Numbered from the stretch's first letter, positions 44,630 through 56,774 are shown. The stretch is 60,000 nt of DNA from Bolinopsis microptera (GCF_026151205.1 NC_087075.1:3944359-4004358), one strand, 5' to 3'. Made by a program: numbers and translations. The notes: generated by a model not told the origin, from the sequence alone.

Positions 44630-46280
44630 TTTAACCAAAACCCAATAAATTGGGTAGGATGAACCGTCGCCTCAAGTCAGTTATTGAAATTATAATGCTA
44701 CTTATCAGCTACGTTACACAAAGCTGCGCAATAATAGTATAATAAAACGAGTCAAAGATGTGATATAAAAAAGTGACCGTTCTTGTCCCGTAACAGCGCG
44801 GTCGCTTGCTTTGACCGTCATGTCACCAAATCACGAAATTTAGACTTTTGAATCTTCTTTAGCATTAAATACAAAAACACGTATTTGTTATTTACAACAA
44901 CGTCAAGTTTGAACTATAAACTACCACTTTGTCTTTATTACGTGGCCGTCCCTATACTTTAAGTTTATTAATTTCCGCAAACTACACGTTTATTGATTTC
45001 CACAAACAACAAATGAGTTATAATTAAACTGCGTACGCCGTGCAACTACATGCATGATGGAAGCTTTATCTGCTTTGATCAGTTTATACGGTCATGAGGC
45101 TCAGAGTGCAATTACGAATAAAATACAAAACGATGACAGTTATGTCTTTCGAAACAAAATATTTAATGGACAAGTTTTGCTTGAATTTGAAATAAATGAA
45201 CGGCAGTGTAAAACATAAATTGAAAGTGAAACTCACGTCTTGCAGTCTTTACTTACTAATACTGATGGTAATAGTAAACAAAATTCTTACTTATTTCCGC
45301 GCGGTATATATTTAGAGTTTAAGTTTCGTAATACTAATTACTATCATTATACACTTAAAGTTAATCATATTTTATCTGTTCGAGATGGCCAGGCCTACTC
45401 TCATGCTGTCTATATGTGATGATTAACTCTGAAAAACTAGGGACAACTGGGGAATGATCCCAGAACCTCGAGATTTCGCGTCTCTTGCTCTACCAATTGA
45501 GCTACTGACCCTGATTCTCAGAGCGAAATCACCACTCATATACAGCACAATTTCATGCTTTGTGTGGAATATAATTTTATCAGTTATTTAGAATATATAT
45601 ATATCACGTTGTACGTGTAATGTAAATATAGTGTGGATAAATGCGAATATATATTCTAAATAACTGATATTTTATCTGCATAATACAAATTAAAATTATT
45701 CTGGTTTAGTTTCACTTTCAGCGCTACTTTTATTAGAACAATTAAATCACTACAATTCTGTTGCATTTATCAAGGAATGAATATTGAATACAATTTAGTT
45801 ATATGTTGTTTGTAATGAATTTCCAGCTGTCTTGCTTGTTATCGGCCATCGCGTTCAAAATTTATTTACGTCTGTTTGTTACATAAAATATGCATGTTCA
45901 TGATATATATGTGATACAGCCTTCATTATTTTCTGGCATTGTTACCGACTATGTGATTGTTCAGGATAAAATATCGTAAACTTTAATTTGCCTACTTAAT
46001 TTAAAGACGAACCAGTTCTAAGTTTCAACTGTAATATCAATATTTAAACTTAATCTAAATTAACAATGTTTATGAGTGATTTGGTGACATGACGGTCAAA
46101 GCAAGCGACCGCGCTGTTACGGGACAAGAACGGTCACTTTTTTATATCACATCTTTGACTCGTTTTATTATACTATTATTGCGCAGCTTTGTGTAACGTA
46201 GCTGATAAGTAGCATTATAATTTCAATAACTGACTTGAGGCGACGGTTCATCCTACCCAATTTATTGGGTTTTGGTTAAA
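44630..46280. mobile_element. 1.65 kb non-autonomous element with about 205-bp terminal inverted repeats
   Basis: The ends begin TTTAACCAAAACCCAATAAA and are near-perfect inverted repeats of about 205 bases (44630-44836 and 46072-46280), flanked by TA on both sides (44628-44629, 46281-46282). The interior has no transposase. It carries a degenerate tRNA and a nested hairpin (45573-45675, arms reading ATCAGTTATTTAGAATATA). TA duplication suggests Tc1/mariner-type mobilisation, but the long arms are unusual for that group. Confidence 0.88.
45440..45511 (-). pseudogene. tRNA-like sequence (tRNA pseudogene or tRNA-derived SINE head)
   Basis: 72 bases fold as a cloverleaf: acceptor GGGTCAG with TTGTCCC (one mismatch), D arm GCTC/GAGC around AATTGGTA, anticodon stem with four of five pairs, and T arm CTGGG/CCCAG. 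The A box TAGCTCAATTGG is canonical. Position 33 is G instead of U, the T loop is ATCATTC instead of TTCRANY, and the anticodon position would read CGA without the long variable arm expected of tRNA-Ser. So it is probably not a working tRNA. It lies inside the inverted-repeat element 44630-46280. Confidence 0.7.
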
Positions 46281-46295
46281 TACATAATATATAAA

Positions 46296-46580
46296 TAGAT
46301 ATTCTCAGTTTTCATAATTTAATGCATTATTTAAATTGGTCCAATTGGCCCTTTTAAAACTATAGATTTTTCGTTTGGTACATTTTTTCTTATATAGCGT
46401 TAAGTCTTATGTCTAATCTTGACGGATGTTACTCGTCTAAATTTCTTCGAAGTAGCGCGCGCCGCTTTCTTCTCGAAATGGCCCGACGGCAAGTGCTACG
46501 AAGTAGCGCGCGCCGGGCCAAACCATTAACAATGGTCAAGTCCAATCTTGAAAAATAGATAAATTATAAAAAAACCTCTC
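46296..46580 (-). mobile_element. Second copy of the LINE-associated repeat, split by a GC-rich insertion
   Basis: Bases 46296-46422 and 46541-46580 match 25767-25915 at high identity. Between them sits about 118 bases (46423-46540) absent from the other copy and flanked by an imperfect 11-base duplication T(C/T)(C/T)AATCTTGA. The insert is GC-rich, has AGTAGCGCGCGCCG twice and the inverted pair TGGCCCG/CGGGCCA. It could be a small SINE or MITE of unknown type. Confidence 0.7.
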
Positions 46581-46631
46581 ATTATAACATCGAGTAGATC
46601 ACTATTATAATACTGAGTTCCTCTATAATTA

Positions 46632-47698
46632 CAGGGTGAGTTGAAAATAGTGTGTAGAATGCAAATGTAAAAATCGATAAAATTTTTATGAAGGAGCCAA
46701 TTTTGAAAGGTGAATTGCTATCAGTTCATAAACGTTACAAATTTCATTCTTGCCTCTCATTTGATTATAACTCATGATTTGGTTGAATTTTGGCAGTTTT
46801 CCAAAAATTCGTAAATTCGTCCTAATGGGGTTTTCAAATCATGTGCCCTGAAAATCGAGTCTAAAAATCTATCTTCTCCTACATTTTTTGAGCAATCACC
46901 CTAAAACTTTCAGGATATGTTCTAGGGATCATTTAGAAGAGATGAGTTGGACAGAATTTTGAGAGAGGCCTCTTAAAAAAATTTATTCGATTTTGAAAAT
47001 CGTGAACCTCGAAAAACCATCAAAAAACGAGGTCCAAGATTTTAAAAATCGAATAAACATTTTTTAAATGGCCTATCTCAAAATTCTGTCCAACTCATCT
47101 CTTTTAAATGATCCCTAGAACATATCCTGAAAGTTTTAGGGTGATTGCTCAAAAAATGTAGGAGAAGATAGATTTTTAGACTCGATTTTCAGGGCACGCG
47201 ATCAAAAATCGTTCGCGCAATACAATTACCACACACGCGCTGACCTTTGACCGGCATTAATTTTGGCTAGGAACGATATTTTTCCACGGGATCAAAAGCA
47301 TCTGATAGATATTACTCCCCTCTATCAGAAACAACTTTGTAGGTTTACAACCTACCAGGACGCGCGCCGAGTTGGACAGATATGGAACAGATATTTTACG
47401 AGTATCACCCGTTAAAAACAACTAAAAAGTCGATTTTGAGAACATTTCCATGAATACCCTCCCTGCCCCCTTAATACAGTCAAGTCGGCTATAGACAATT
47501 GTCTTACACGTTATCAACATGTCCTAGCTAATAAAGGACGATGGGTTGAGCAAATTATTAATTATTAAGTATTTTTATTGTATTATTATAATATTTATAT
47601 ATTTTCATTACCTAAATATGCAAAAATTAAGTGGAAATTTCGTTTGTCAAAACAATTAGAGCCATTTACATTCTACACACTATTTTCAACTCACCCTG
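46632..47698. mobile_element. 1.07 kb TA-flanked MITE with internal palindrome
   Basis: Inverted ends of about 37 bases starting CAGGGTGAGTTGAAAATAG are bounded by TA (46630-46631 and 47699-47700), as for Tc1/mariner relatives. Inside, about 46838-47010 and 47030-47208 form a second inverted repeat of some 170 bases (GGAGAAGATAGATTTTTAGA and complement). No transposase. The remainder is AT-rich. Confidence 0.85.
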
Positions 47699-47967
47699 TA
47701 GGTCCCTCTATAATATTAGGCCCTATATAAGCTAAGGCTATAAATACTCTCTTACTCTTACTCTGACAGTGTAATGTATGTGTGTGTGTCTGAAATATTC
47801 GTTGCATAATATTATGGAATATGGATAATATGTAATTACATTTCTATGTCATGGTGCTCTTCGCTAGCTCCATGCGTTAATGTGATGTCCTTACTCCTCA
47901 CTCGTTCGAGTAACAAAATATCGTTCATTGGCAGTTCGTATGTTCATCCCAGTTTTAACTTTAGAGA

Positions 47968-48130
47968 ACCACATGTTCTCTAAATTGTGTGATTTCTAGT
48001 CCACGAATCTAAATTGTGTGATTTCTAGCCCACGAAGCTAAATTGTGTGATTTGTAGTTTACGAATCTAAATTGTGTGATTTGTAGTCCACGCAGCTAAA
48101 TTGTGTGATTTGTAGTCCACGAAGCTAAAT
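47968..48130. repeat. 29-bp tandem repeat, about five copies
   Basis: Unit starts CTAAATTGTGTGATTT and ends GTCCACGAAG or variants. It lies upstream of the first membrane-protein paralog and is not found upstream of the second. Confidence 0.88.
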
Positions 48131-48159
48131 TGTCATGCTTGACGTCCGATTAAATTTCT

Positions 48160-48350
48160 TACCGATCATGGGCCAGCTCTCATTGATTTTGAACTATGAT
48201 AGCTGTGAGTTTTGCTGTCAAAGTTTCAGTTATAGTTATGTTTAAACAATTATTTTCATAATTATCTTTTCGTCTAACTCTATATACTGGCCCTCTTCTT
48301 TTTCCCCAACTTTTAGTTGATTAGCTCGTATAATTGACAATTGTGCAGGA
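48160..48350. promoter_or_regulatory. Upstream block shared by the two membrane-protein paralogs
   Basis: GGGCCAGCTCTCATTGAT, TTTTTCGTCTA-like and CCTCTTCTTT...GTTAATTAGCTCGT-like segments occur here and again at 52100-52240 plus 57495-57540. In the second locus they are separated by the 17-bp array and the 4.26 kb transposon. Conservation between paralogs and position suggest a promoter; this is inference. Confidence 0.5.
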
Positions 48351-48529
48351 AATGTGATTTATCATAGCTCACATGGTATCTATTATAATGGTGATTTGAA
48401 CACATATATCTAGCTGTATTCCATCATTATAAGTGCTTATAAAGTTATAAAGTCCCACCCTCCGATTGGCCCGGTAAATAATAGAGAGATAGAGGCTTGA
48501 CTGTATATGAAATATATATGTATGAGTAT

Positions 48530-48735
48530 TACTAATAATATTAGTAATATTAGTAATATTAGTAACATTACTAATAATAGTAACATTACTAATATTAGTA
48601 ATATTAGTAATATTACTAATATTAGTAATATTAATAATATTACTAATATTACTAATATTACTAATATTACTAATATTACTAATATTACTAATATTACTAT
48701 TATTATAAGTGATATAAGTAATATTAGTAATATTG
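48530..48735. repeat. (TACTAATATTAG)-type array before paralog 1
   Basis: Irregular ATT/TAA units (TAATATTAG, ACTAATATT) directly upstream of the coding start at 48778. Both strands are open by chance because of the trinucleotide-like composition. The second paralog has only a short TATTATTAATACTAA at the same position. Confidence 0.9.
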
Positions 48736-48777
48736 AATTTTGTACGGGTAACATGTTAAAAGAATGATTTAACAGGA

Positions 48778-50788
48778 ATGTTAAGTGAATGTCTTTTCAC
48801 TGGGTTCTTCGTCACTGTTGGCTGCATGACCAACATGACTAGTCTGCCGAACACTGCAAACATGACCAAATGGCGATGCTGCCACAAAAAGTGTGAAACA
48901 TTCCCAAACGTATTCGAATCCTGTGACCAAGAGGTAAATACCTGTAGAAAATGGAATGGAAATGCATTTCCAGAGTGTATCAAAGGGTATGCTGATAATG
49001 TTGATGCTGGTTGCACATATTGCAACAGCTCCTTAGATTGTACAACTGACGCCCGCACTGGTCAGGCGAGTTGTGGTGCTGCTGTAAAGAACACTTCGAA
49101 TGACAAACATGATTCCTCAGATTTAAGTGAAGTACAGATAGGCGGAATAGTTGTTGGTGCTGTTTTCGGGGTTGTCATTATAAGCGTTTTAGGCGTCGCT
49201 TGCTTCAGTAAGGGAGCTCCAGGGAGAACTGGCCACAGAGGATCAATCAGTACACCGTTAGTTGAGGCGGATGAGGCTGCTCGCGAGGAGGAAGCAGCAT
49301 CAGATACTTGCTACCCTCCACACCAGTATGCTAGTGATCAGATGTATGGAGGGTACGCGCCTTCCCAACCCCCACCTGTTCAGTACCCTCTTGCTCAATA
49401 TCCTGGTGCTCAGTATTCACCTGGTGCACAATATCCACCTGGTGCACAATATCCACCTGGTGCACAATATCCACCTGGTGCACAATATCCACCTGGTACA
49501 CAGTATCCACCTGGTGCTCAGTACCCACCTGGTGCTCAGTACCCACCTGGTGTACAGTACCCACCTGGTGCACAATATCCTGGAGCTCAGCACCTAGCTG
49601 GTGCTCAATATCCTGGTGCACAATATCCACCCCCAGCCCACCCAACTGTAGAAATTGAAAATCCTACTGCAACTTCTCCACCATCAGCCGGGTCTTATCC
49701 AGCAGCCACCTTTGTTCCTACGGAGGAGACACTTATTCAGTTGAGAAATGAGATGGAAGAAGAAACTACCAAAGCAATGGAGGAAAGGCGCAAACTGGAG
49801 GAGGAGCGTAATATGCAGGAAAAGCGCAAAATGGAGGAGGAGACACTTATTCAGTTGAGAAATGAGATGGAAGAAGAAACTACCAAAGCAATGGAGGAAA
49901 GGTGCAAACTGGAGGAGGAGCGTGAAATGGAGGAAAAGCGCAAAATGGAGGAGGAGCGTAAAATGGAGGAAAAGCGCAGAATAGAAGAAAAGCGCAAAAT
50001 GGAGGAGGAGACACTTATTCAGTTGAGAAATGAGATGGAAGAAGAAACTACCAAAGCAATGGAGGAAAGGCGCAAACTGGAGGAGGAGCGTGAAATGGAG
50101 GAAAAGCGCAGAATAGAAGAAAAGCGCAAAATGGAGGAGGAGACACTTATTCAGTTGAGAAATGAGATGGAAGAAGAAACTACCAAAGCAATGGAGGAAA
50201 GGTGCAAACTGGAGGAGGAGCGTAAAATGCAGGAAAAGCGCAAAATGGAGGAGGAGCGTAAAATGCAGGAAAAGCGCAAAATGGAGGAAAAGCGCAGAAT
50301 AGAAGAAAAGCGCAAACTGGAGGAGGAGCGTAAAATGGAGGAAAAGCGCAGAATAGAAGAAAAGCGCAAACTGGAGGAGGAGCGTAAAATGCAGGAAAAG
50401 CGCAAAATGGAGGAAAAGCGCAGAATAGAAGAAAAGCGCAAACTGGAGGAGGAGCGTAAAATGGAGGAAAAGCGCAGAATAGAAGAAAAGCGCAAACTGG
50501 AGGAGGAGCGTAAAATGCAGGAAAAGCGCAAAATGGAGGAGGAGCGTAAAATGGAGGAAAAGCGCAAAATGGAGGAAAAGCGCAAACTGGAGGAGGAGCG
50601 TAAAATGGAGGAAAAGCGCAAAATGGAGGAGGAGCGTAAAATGGAGGAAAAGCGCAAAATGGAGGAAAAGCGCAAACTGGAGGAGGAGCGTAAAATGGAG
50701 GAAAAGCGCAAAATGGAGGAAAAGCGCAACACGAAAGAAAGAAAAAATAAGGAAAAAAATGCTCCAGCAAAATCGAAACCAGTTGAAG
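48778..50788 (+). CDS. Cys-rich single-pass membrane protein with PPGAQY repeats and long coiled coil (paralog 1)
   Basis: Family not recognised. The frame runs to a stop at 50820, but a donor (GTTGAAG then GTGAGG) at 50788 is conserved in position and phase with paralog 2, so a further exon is likely. Residues 1-17 are a weak signal peptide. Residues 33-100 form a Cys-rich ectodomain (CCHKKC, CDQEVNTC, GCTYCNSSLDC) with several NxS/T sites. Residues 121-143 form a transmembrane helix (IGGIVVGAVFGVVII). A cytoplasmic tail follows with about a dozen PPGAQY units, the segment HPTVEIENPT and, from about residue 320, a Glu/Lys/Arg coiled coil. That coil is built from 8-residue units like EERKMEEK and three to four larger ETLIQLRNEMEEE blocks. 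The coiled coil is missing in paralog 2. A membrane-anchored scaffold is a guess. Confidence 0.75.
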
Positions 50789-51029
50789 GTGAGGTCAAAA
50801 ATAGATTAAGAATAATTTAAAATGTGTAACATAACAGGTATAGATGATTTGTTTGGTTAAAATTAAATTGATTCATTTTGTGTTTTACACCACTTGGTGT
50901 CAAAGACAAAATGATATCATCTGATAAATATAACTTCACAGTTTGCATTGTTTAATTGTGGTGTTGAACTTGAATGAACTATTTATATTCCATAATGAAG
51001 CTAAATTGTTAAGAATACACTAATAATTA

Positions 51030-51680
51030 ATAATGATTAAGAAACACTGTATCCTCTCCTTTTTCAGTTCATCTGTTGCCCCTTATTGTTACTAATATTA
51101 ATAATATTACTAATATTACTGATATTATTAATATTATTAATATTATTAATATTACTAATATGACTAATAATTAAGAATAATTAAGAAACACTGCATCCTC
51201 TCCTTTTTCAGTTCATCTGTTGCTCCTTATTGTTACTTATATTACTAATATTACTGATATAACTAATATTACTGATATTATTAATATTATTAATATTACT
51301 AATATTACTAATAATTAAGAATAATTAAGAAACACTGCATCCTCTCCTTTTTTCAGTTCATCTGTTGCTCCTTATTGTTACTTATATTACTAATATTACT
51401 GATATAACTAATATTACTGATATTATTAATATTATTAATATTACTAATATTACTAATATTACTAATAATTAAGAATAATTAAGAAACACTGCATCCTCTC
51501 CTTTTTTCAGTTCATCTGTTGCTCCTTATTGTTACTTATATTACTAATATTACTGATATAACTAATATTACTGATATTATTAATATTATTAATATTACTA
51601 ATATTACTAATATTACTAATAATTAAGAATAATTAACAAACACTGTATCCTCTCCTTTTTTCAGTTCATCTGTTGCTCCT
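51030..51680. repeat. About 150-bp tandem repeat carrying acceptor-like sites, downstream of paralog 1
   Basis: Five copies (TTCAG at 51063, 51207, 51352, 51506 and 51660; period 144-154). Each holds TACTAAT-like motifs, then CTCTCCTTTTTTCAG followed by TTCATCTGTTGC, that is, a complete branch-point, pyrimidine-tract and AG arrangement. They lie after the phase-1 donor at 50788. Bases 51681-52240 show no gene. Confidence 0.88.
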
Positions 51681-53754
51681 TATTATTGTTGTATATCAGA
51701 TACATCTCATTCATGATATCTAGATATGCTACTCGTTGTTGCCTCTAAATCATGTCTTATCACTGCAACGCACTCGCAGGTCATCTGTTGTGAACAACAC
51801 CAAGCCTACTTCTTTTTTATCATTGTGTGCGTATTGCGTAAGGTACTTAGCTGCGATGTAATTTGATATCTTTAAATTTAATTTATAAATTAAAGTATAT
51901 AAATCTCACTATATAAATATCACTATTCAAATTTATGCTATGTTGGTTATATTTGTCATGTTTATTGGCCACTCTCCAATGTCCGGTTATTAAACAGACT
52001 CAGCATCTACCGTAACAATATGGGTATCACCTCATCATAACAGGTTAACTATCAGTCACAGGGGGACTATAGTGCAAAGAAACGATCAGTGTTTCCCACG
52101 TCGGGCCAGCTCTCATTGATCTTTAATTATTCTGCGGCTTGGGAGATTTGCTGTCAGTTACTTTAGAATATTTAGGTTTATCATTACATTGTTTTTTCGT
52201 CTATAATTGTTTTGTATACATTTCAAATACTACAGTACAGTCAAACCTTTATATACCGGGTACCTCGATATACCACAGGGTACCACAATATACTACCGGG
52301 AACCTCGATATACCGGGTACCTCGATATAACGAGTACCTCGATATACCAGGTACCTCAATAAACCGGGTACCTCGATATACCGGGTGCCTCAATATACCG
52401 GGTGCCTCAATATACCGGATACCTCGATATACCGGGTACCTCAATATATATTGGGTACCTCGATATACCGGGTACCTCAATATACCGGGTACCTCAATAT
52501 ACCGAATACCTCGATATACCAGGTACCTCGATATACCGGGTACCTCAATATACCAGGTACCTCGATATACCGAGTACCTCGATATACCAGGTACCTCAAT
52601 ATACCGAATACCTCGATATACCAGGTACCTCGATATACCAGGTACCTCGATATACCGGGTGCCTCAATATACCGGGTACCTCGATATACCGGGTACCTCA
52701 ATATACCGAATACCTCGATATACCAGGTACCTCAATATACCGGGTACCTCGATATACCGGGTACCTCGATATACCGGGTACCTCAATATACCGGGTACCT
52801 CGATATACAAGGTACCTCGATATACCGGGTACCTCGATATACCAGGTACCTCGATATACCGGGTACCTCAATTTATACCGGGTACCTCAATATACCGGGT
52901 ATAATCAGGGATCTGAGAATATTCCCGTATACACGTCTTCCGCCCCGAGGTTTGAGACCTGCAACGGCTCAATAGACCCCTCAGAAACAAATTAGGCTTG
53001 GGTAGACTTTCTGAATATGGGGCAGTTTTGGGCAATTGACCACACCCTTTTTTGGCGCTTTCGCGATATCTAAACCCACATATCTCAACTTCTGATCGGA
53101 GAAAAGAGATCAACTTGGGTATGATAATGGTCATAATCAACATATTTAGAGAGGTAGAACATGATTTCAAAGTCCTCACACTTAAGTTTGATGAGTATAA
53201 TATGAATACAACCTTTTGCGGTCTCGCGAGTAACAATTATCACACTTATTTCAGGATATCTCAGCTTCTAATTGGAGCTAAATAAAACGCTCTTATTGGG
53301 TATTGAAATGGTCAGAATCATCACATTGAGTGGGGTAGAGAGTGGTTTTAAAATCTACAGACTTCAGGTTTTTGAGTTATTAGGTCAAACCCTTTTTTTT
53401 GAGGTTGCAAGTGATTCTTCTTGGCCGCGAATGCAAAAGAAAAATCACTAATCTACTTCCACCTAAGGCGACAGAACTAGAAGCATCTGGAGACATTTTT
53501 TCATTTATTTTCCAGTGTTCACTACTTCGGTCACTTGGCATGTCGTCAAGATGTATAGTTCACATTACTTTCCTATAACTCTCTTTTATTAAACATACAC
53601 ACTTAACTCATGGGGTATCTTAACTCATTGTGTCTGTCTTTTGTTTGTTTGTGACCTATATATTTATTGTGTGACCTATATATTCAAGAAAATTAAAATT
53701 GTTTCATTCATATGATTAATCAATACCTTAGGAAATTTAGGAATTTACTCTTTG

Positions 53755-54379
53755 TTACTCTTTGTTAGACTTTCTACGTTTATTTCTTAAAGATGTCAAT
53801 GACTGCTTTCTCTTAGGTGGGCCTCCATATTTGTCCATGTTGCAACAAATATTTTGACAGACACAATAAGCATTGCAAAGCACACCTTTCTTTGAGCATT
53901 TGCATCTGCCCCCACACCTTTTGTCGATATCTTTGTTCTTACATGAACATGTAACCGTTAGTTCTTCAGGAAGAGGATGAAGATGTTTTACCGGTAAAAG
54001 TTCTTCACTTTCTAGTACCCATTGAAAACCACAAGGATCTAGGGGTATACTGTTTCTATTTAGGATATTGGACTGGTCCTTTACGAGAGTCAAACATAGA
54101 ATCATTATTTCTATATTGATTATAGGCTCTTAACATGTCAAATGTCTGTTATAAGCTTGAAACCTTCACCAAGTATTCCTCGCATTTCTTGACCAGTGCT
54201 TTATCGAGTTCTCCTTTACCAAAGCCTTCAAGGTACATTCCAGGAATAGCATTCAATGACGCAAATTTGGTACCTATTCTTGACGGAGTGTCATATCCTG
54301 TGGCAATATGGGCTGCAAGTAAAACTTTTACCAATGGTCGGGGCATCCTGTTATATAGGTGATTTATTGAGATTAACAT
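53755..54379 (-). pseudogene. Transposon-associated CXC-domain protein fragment
   Basis: Two - strand frames. 54379-54149 encodes KVLLAAHIATGYDTPSRIG followed by TKFASLNAIPGMYLEGFG, resembling the 'ALTGCDTTSxxGTK' block found in many transposon-linked animal proteins. 54105-53755 ends in a cysteine array (CSCKNKDIDKRCGGRCKC then CNAYCVCQNICC) typical of the CXC tail of the same proteins. The two parts may be exons or a frame-broken ORF. Function unknown; association with this element is by position. Confidence 0.55.
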
Positions 54380-54506
54380 ATCAGTGTAGCTTGTGTTGCA
54401 AATATCGAGCTCTCTTATCTTTTGTAAATTTGCAATAAGTTCAGTTTGCTGCTACCGCGTAGTTTACCTTTGCGTGTGTACTTGTACATTACTATACAAG
54501 TACACT

Positions 54507-55403
54507 ATGGCGGATGACCCAACTTTGACCCGATCCCAGGAGTTGATTAAGGAGTTCAACTATGATCAACAGGAAGATGTGGAAGGCTGTGTTGCACGCT
54601 GGTCCATTCAGTTAGAAAAAGACCTGCATATTGACTACCGTGAAATTGACTACGAAAGTCGTGAAAAGATCAAGACTAAGGATAAACTGACTCTGTCTGG
54701 CTGGATTGTGGATGCAGTGGACCTTGTTCGTCGGCAGAGTAGTCAGATGTATCTCTTGAAGGAGATCATCGAGTGCTTCAAGACGGAAGCACTAGCAGAC
54801 AAAGAAAAGGTGATCAGACTGCAGGGCCAGCTGCTGATGCAGAAGGACGAACAACTACAGTTGCTTAAGACGTCTGTTGAGGAGACAGTACAAACAACGG
54901 TGGAGTCTGGGATTCAGAACTATAGTGCAGCTGTTCAACAGAACAGTGCAAGTGGTACGGTCTGTAACAGTAAAATCCTGAAGAAGGTGATGAAGAGTGT
55001 GGCTGCAGAGGAGGACAGGAGCAAGAACCTGATCGTGTTTGGGCTGAAAGAAGAGTAGGAAGAACAGCTTCCAGCGCTAGTTACCGCAGTTTTGGAGGAG
55101 ATCGGGGAGAAACCTCACTTCGAAGCGACTAGAGTCGGTTGGAAGAGGCCAGGTAGTACGGCTATCCGACCAGTCAAGATCACCGTCCCAAGCTCAACAG
55201 CGGTTCATCAGATTCTGATGAAAACAGGGAGACTGAGGGAGACGCACAAAGATGTATGGATATGTCCAGACAGATCCAGCGAAGAACGAGCAACAAGGAA
55301 GCATCTGGTCACTGACCTGAAGAAAAAGAGGGCTGAACAGACTCATCTCGACCACTACATCCGGTACGGGAAGGTATGTAGCCGTGATAAGAAGTCATCA
55401 TGA
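54507..55403 (+). pseudogene. LINE-ORF1-like coiled-coil/RRM protein with one nonsense codon
   Basis: Starting at ATG 54507 (MADDPTLTRSQELIKEF), a predicted helical region with DKEKVIRLQGQLLMQKDEQL is followed by the conserved block RSKNLIVFGLKEE. An in-frame TAG at 55056 interrupts it, and the same frame then continues through ATRVGWKR, RPVKITVPSS, VWICPDRSSEERATRK and LDHYIRYGKVCS. This 'NLIIFGLPE ... RPVKV ... ISPDRSxExR' pattern is widespread in animal retroelement ORF1-like proteins. Apart from the single stop, the frame is intact over about 298 codons. It is divergent from the CXC fragment, with about 130 bases between the two starts. Confidence 0.65.
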
Positions 55404-56245
55404 GTTATTCATGTCTCTTGGACACTGATCAGTATATGAAGGAGTGATGATTATTTTAAGAATTTTCAGACGTTATCTGTATTTAAAAGACAACTATATA
55501 TATTGAATATTTTATTATTTGATTGTTTCACACTTTTCATATTTCATAATTTTATTACTAGGTGGAGGTGATGTTATTGAGACTTTGGGCGGCCATAAAA
55601 CTCCTGTTTTGAAAGTTGTCCTCTGTACTTGTTTCACTGACCCACGCTTTATAGCATTTATACATTTCGGCCCATTTTATATGTTTGTTCGATTTGCTGT
55701 ACATTTGTATATTTGCTATTTTGTAAAAGTTTCAAATCAAATCATACTCTTAGCACCACTACCTATCCGTATCCATATCCTTTCAACTCCATTATACTTA
55801 AATTGTCTGTAAGTGTAATAGTGCAGTGTATGGACATAGATCACCTTCAAAATATAATAATAAAGTATAAGCGTGATGCCTTAACGTGTATTATTTTACC
55901 CATAGGTGATATTGTTGCTTGATCAATTAGGCTATTGATAGATGAATCGGGTAATTTTAAAGTGCCAAAGTCAGAACTTTCTCTACAAGTTTTATGTTTT
56001 TACTTATTGCTTGTAGATAGTGCAAGCATACTCTACCCAACTCAATGTGACGATTCTGACCATTTTAATGCCCAAGATGAGCGCTTAGCTCCCATCAGAA
56101 GCTGAGATATTTTGTGGTAAGTACATTAATTGCGACTCACAAGAGTATAAAAATACGGTTTGACCTAATAACTCAACAACCTGAAGTCTGTAGACTTTAA
56201 AACCATTCTCTACCCCACTCAATGTAATGATTCTGACCATTTTAA

Positions 56246-56246
<1 letters not shown>

Positions 56247-56276
<30 letters not shown>

Positions 56277-56774
56277 CACCCTGATTTTTTTGTGAAACTT
56301 GGTTTCGAGATAGCAGTTGACAAACAAACTAGGACCAGTGACCAAACTTTTGAGGGGGTCCCGGACCCCAACCGCCAAACGGTGCCCGCGGGGCAGCCAC
56401 GCCCATATTTGGTCCAAATTAGGCCCAATTTAGCCAAATACCCTGAACATGCCCAAAATATGGTCATATGGTTGTTTGATCATAACTCAGTCAGTTTTTG
56501 TCCAATCTTGATGAAAATTCATATACGAGTTTAGGGGACCCCTAGCCACAAGTAGAGCACCCAAAATCTGGGTTTTGGGCATGTTCAGGGTATTTGGCTA
56601 AGTTGGGCCTAATTTGGACAAAATATGGGCGTGGCTGCCCCGCGAGCACCGTTTGGCGGTTGGGGTCCGGGACCCCCTCAAAAGTTCGGTCATTGGTCCT
56701 AGTTTGTTGGTCAACTACTCTCTCGAAACCAAGTTTCACAAAAAAATCAGGGTGAACCCCCCCCCCCCCCCCCC
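56247..56774. mobile_element. TTAA-flanked palindromic MITE with G/C-run ends
   Basis: Left end is TTAA followed by about 28 G, then TTCACCCTGATTTTTTTGTG; right end is the complement, ending in about 18 C and TTAA. Arms of about 190 bases pair at high identity. The left terminal arm of the host transposon (near 53305) has the equivalent sequence uninterrupted (GGGTATTGAAATGGTCAG), an internal empty site. TTAA duplication is typical of piggyBac and Kolobok elements; no transposase is present. Confidence 0.88.

Noticed and set aside
45440-45511. Functional tRNA-Ser(CGA)
   Set aside because: G at position 33, aberrant T loop, mismatched acceptor stem and no long variable arm; kept only as a tRNA-like pseudogene.
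50151-50798. Ser/Phe-rich - strand frames (SSILRFSSILR, CAFPPFCAFPPF)
   Set aside because: Antisense of the coiled-coil repeats of paralog 1.
52212-52995. Frames encoding IPGTSIYRVPRYTGYL repeats
   Set aside because: 17-bp array read through in three frames; no evidence of a gene.
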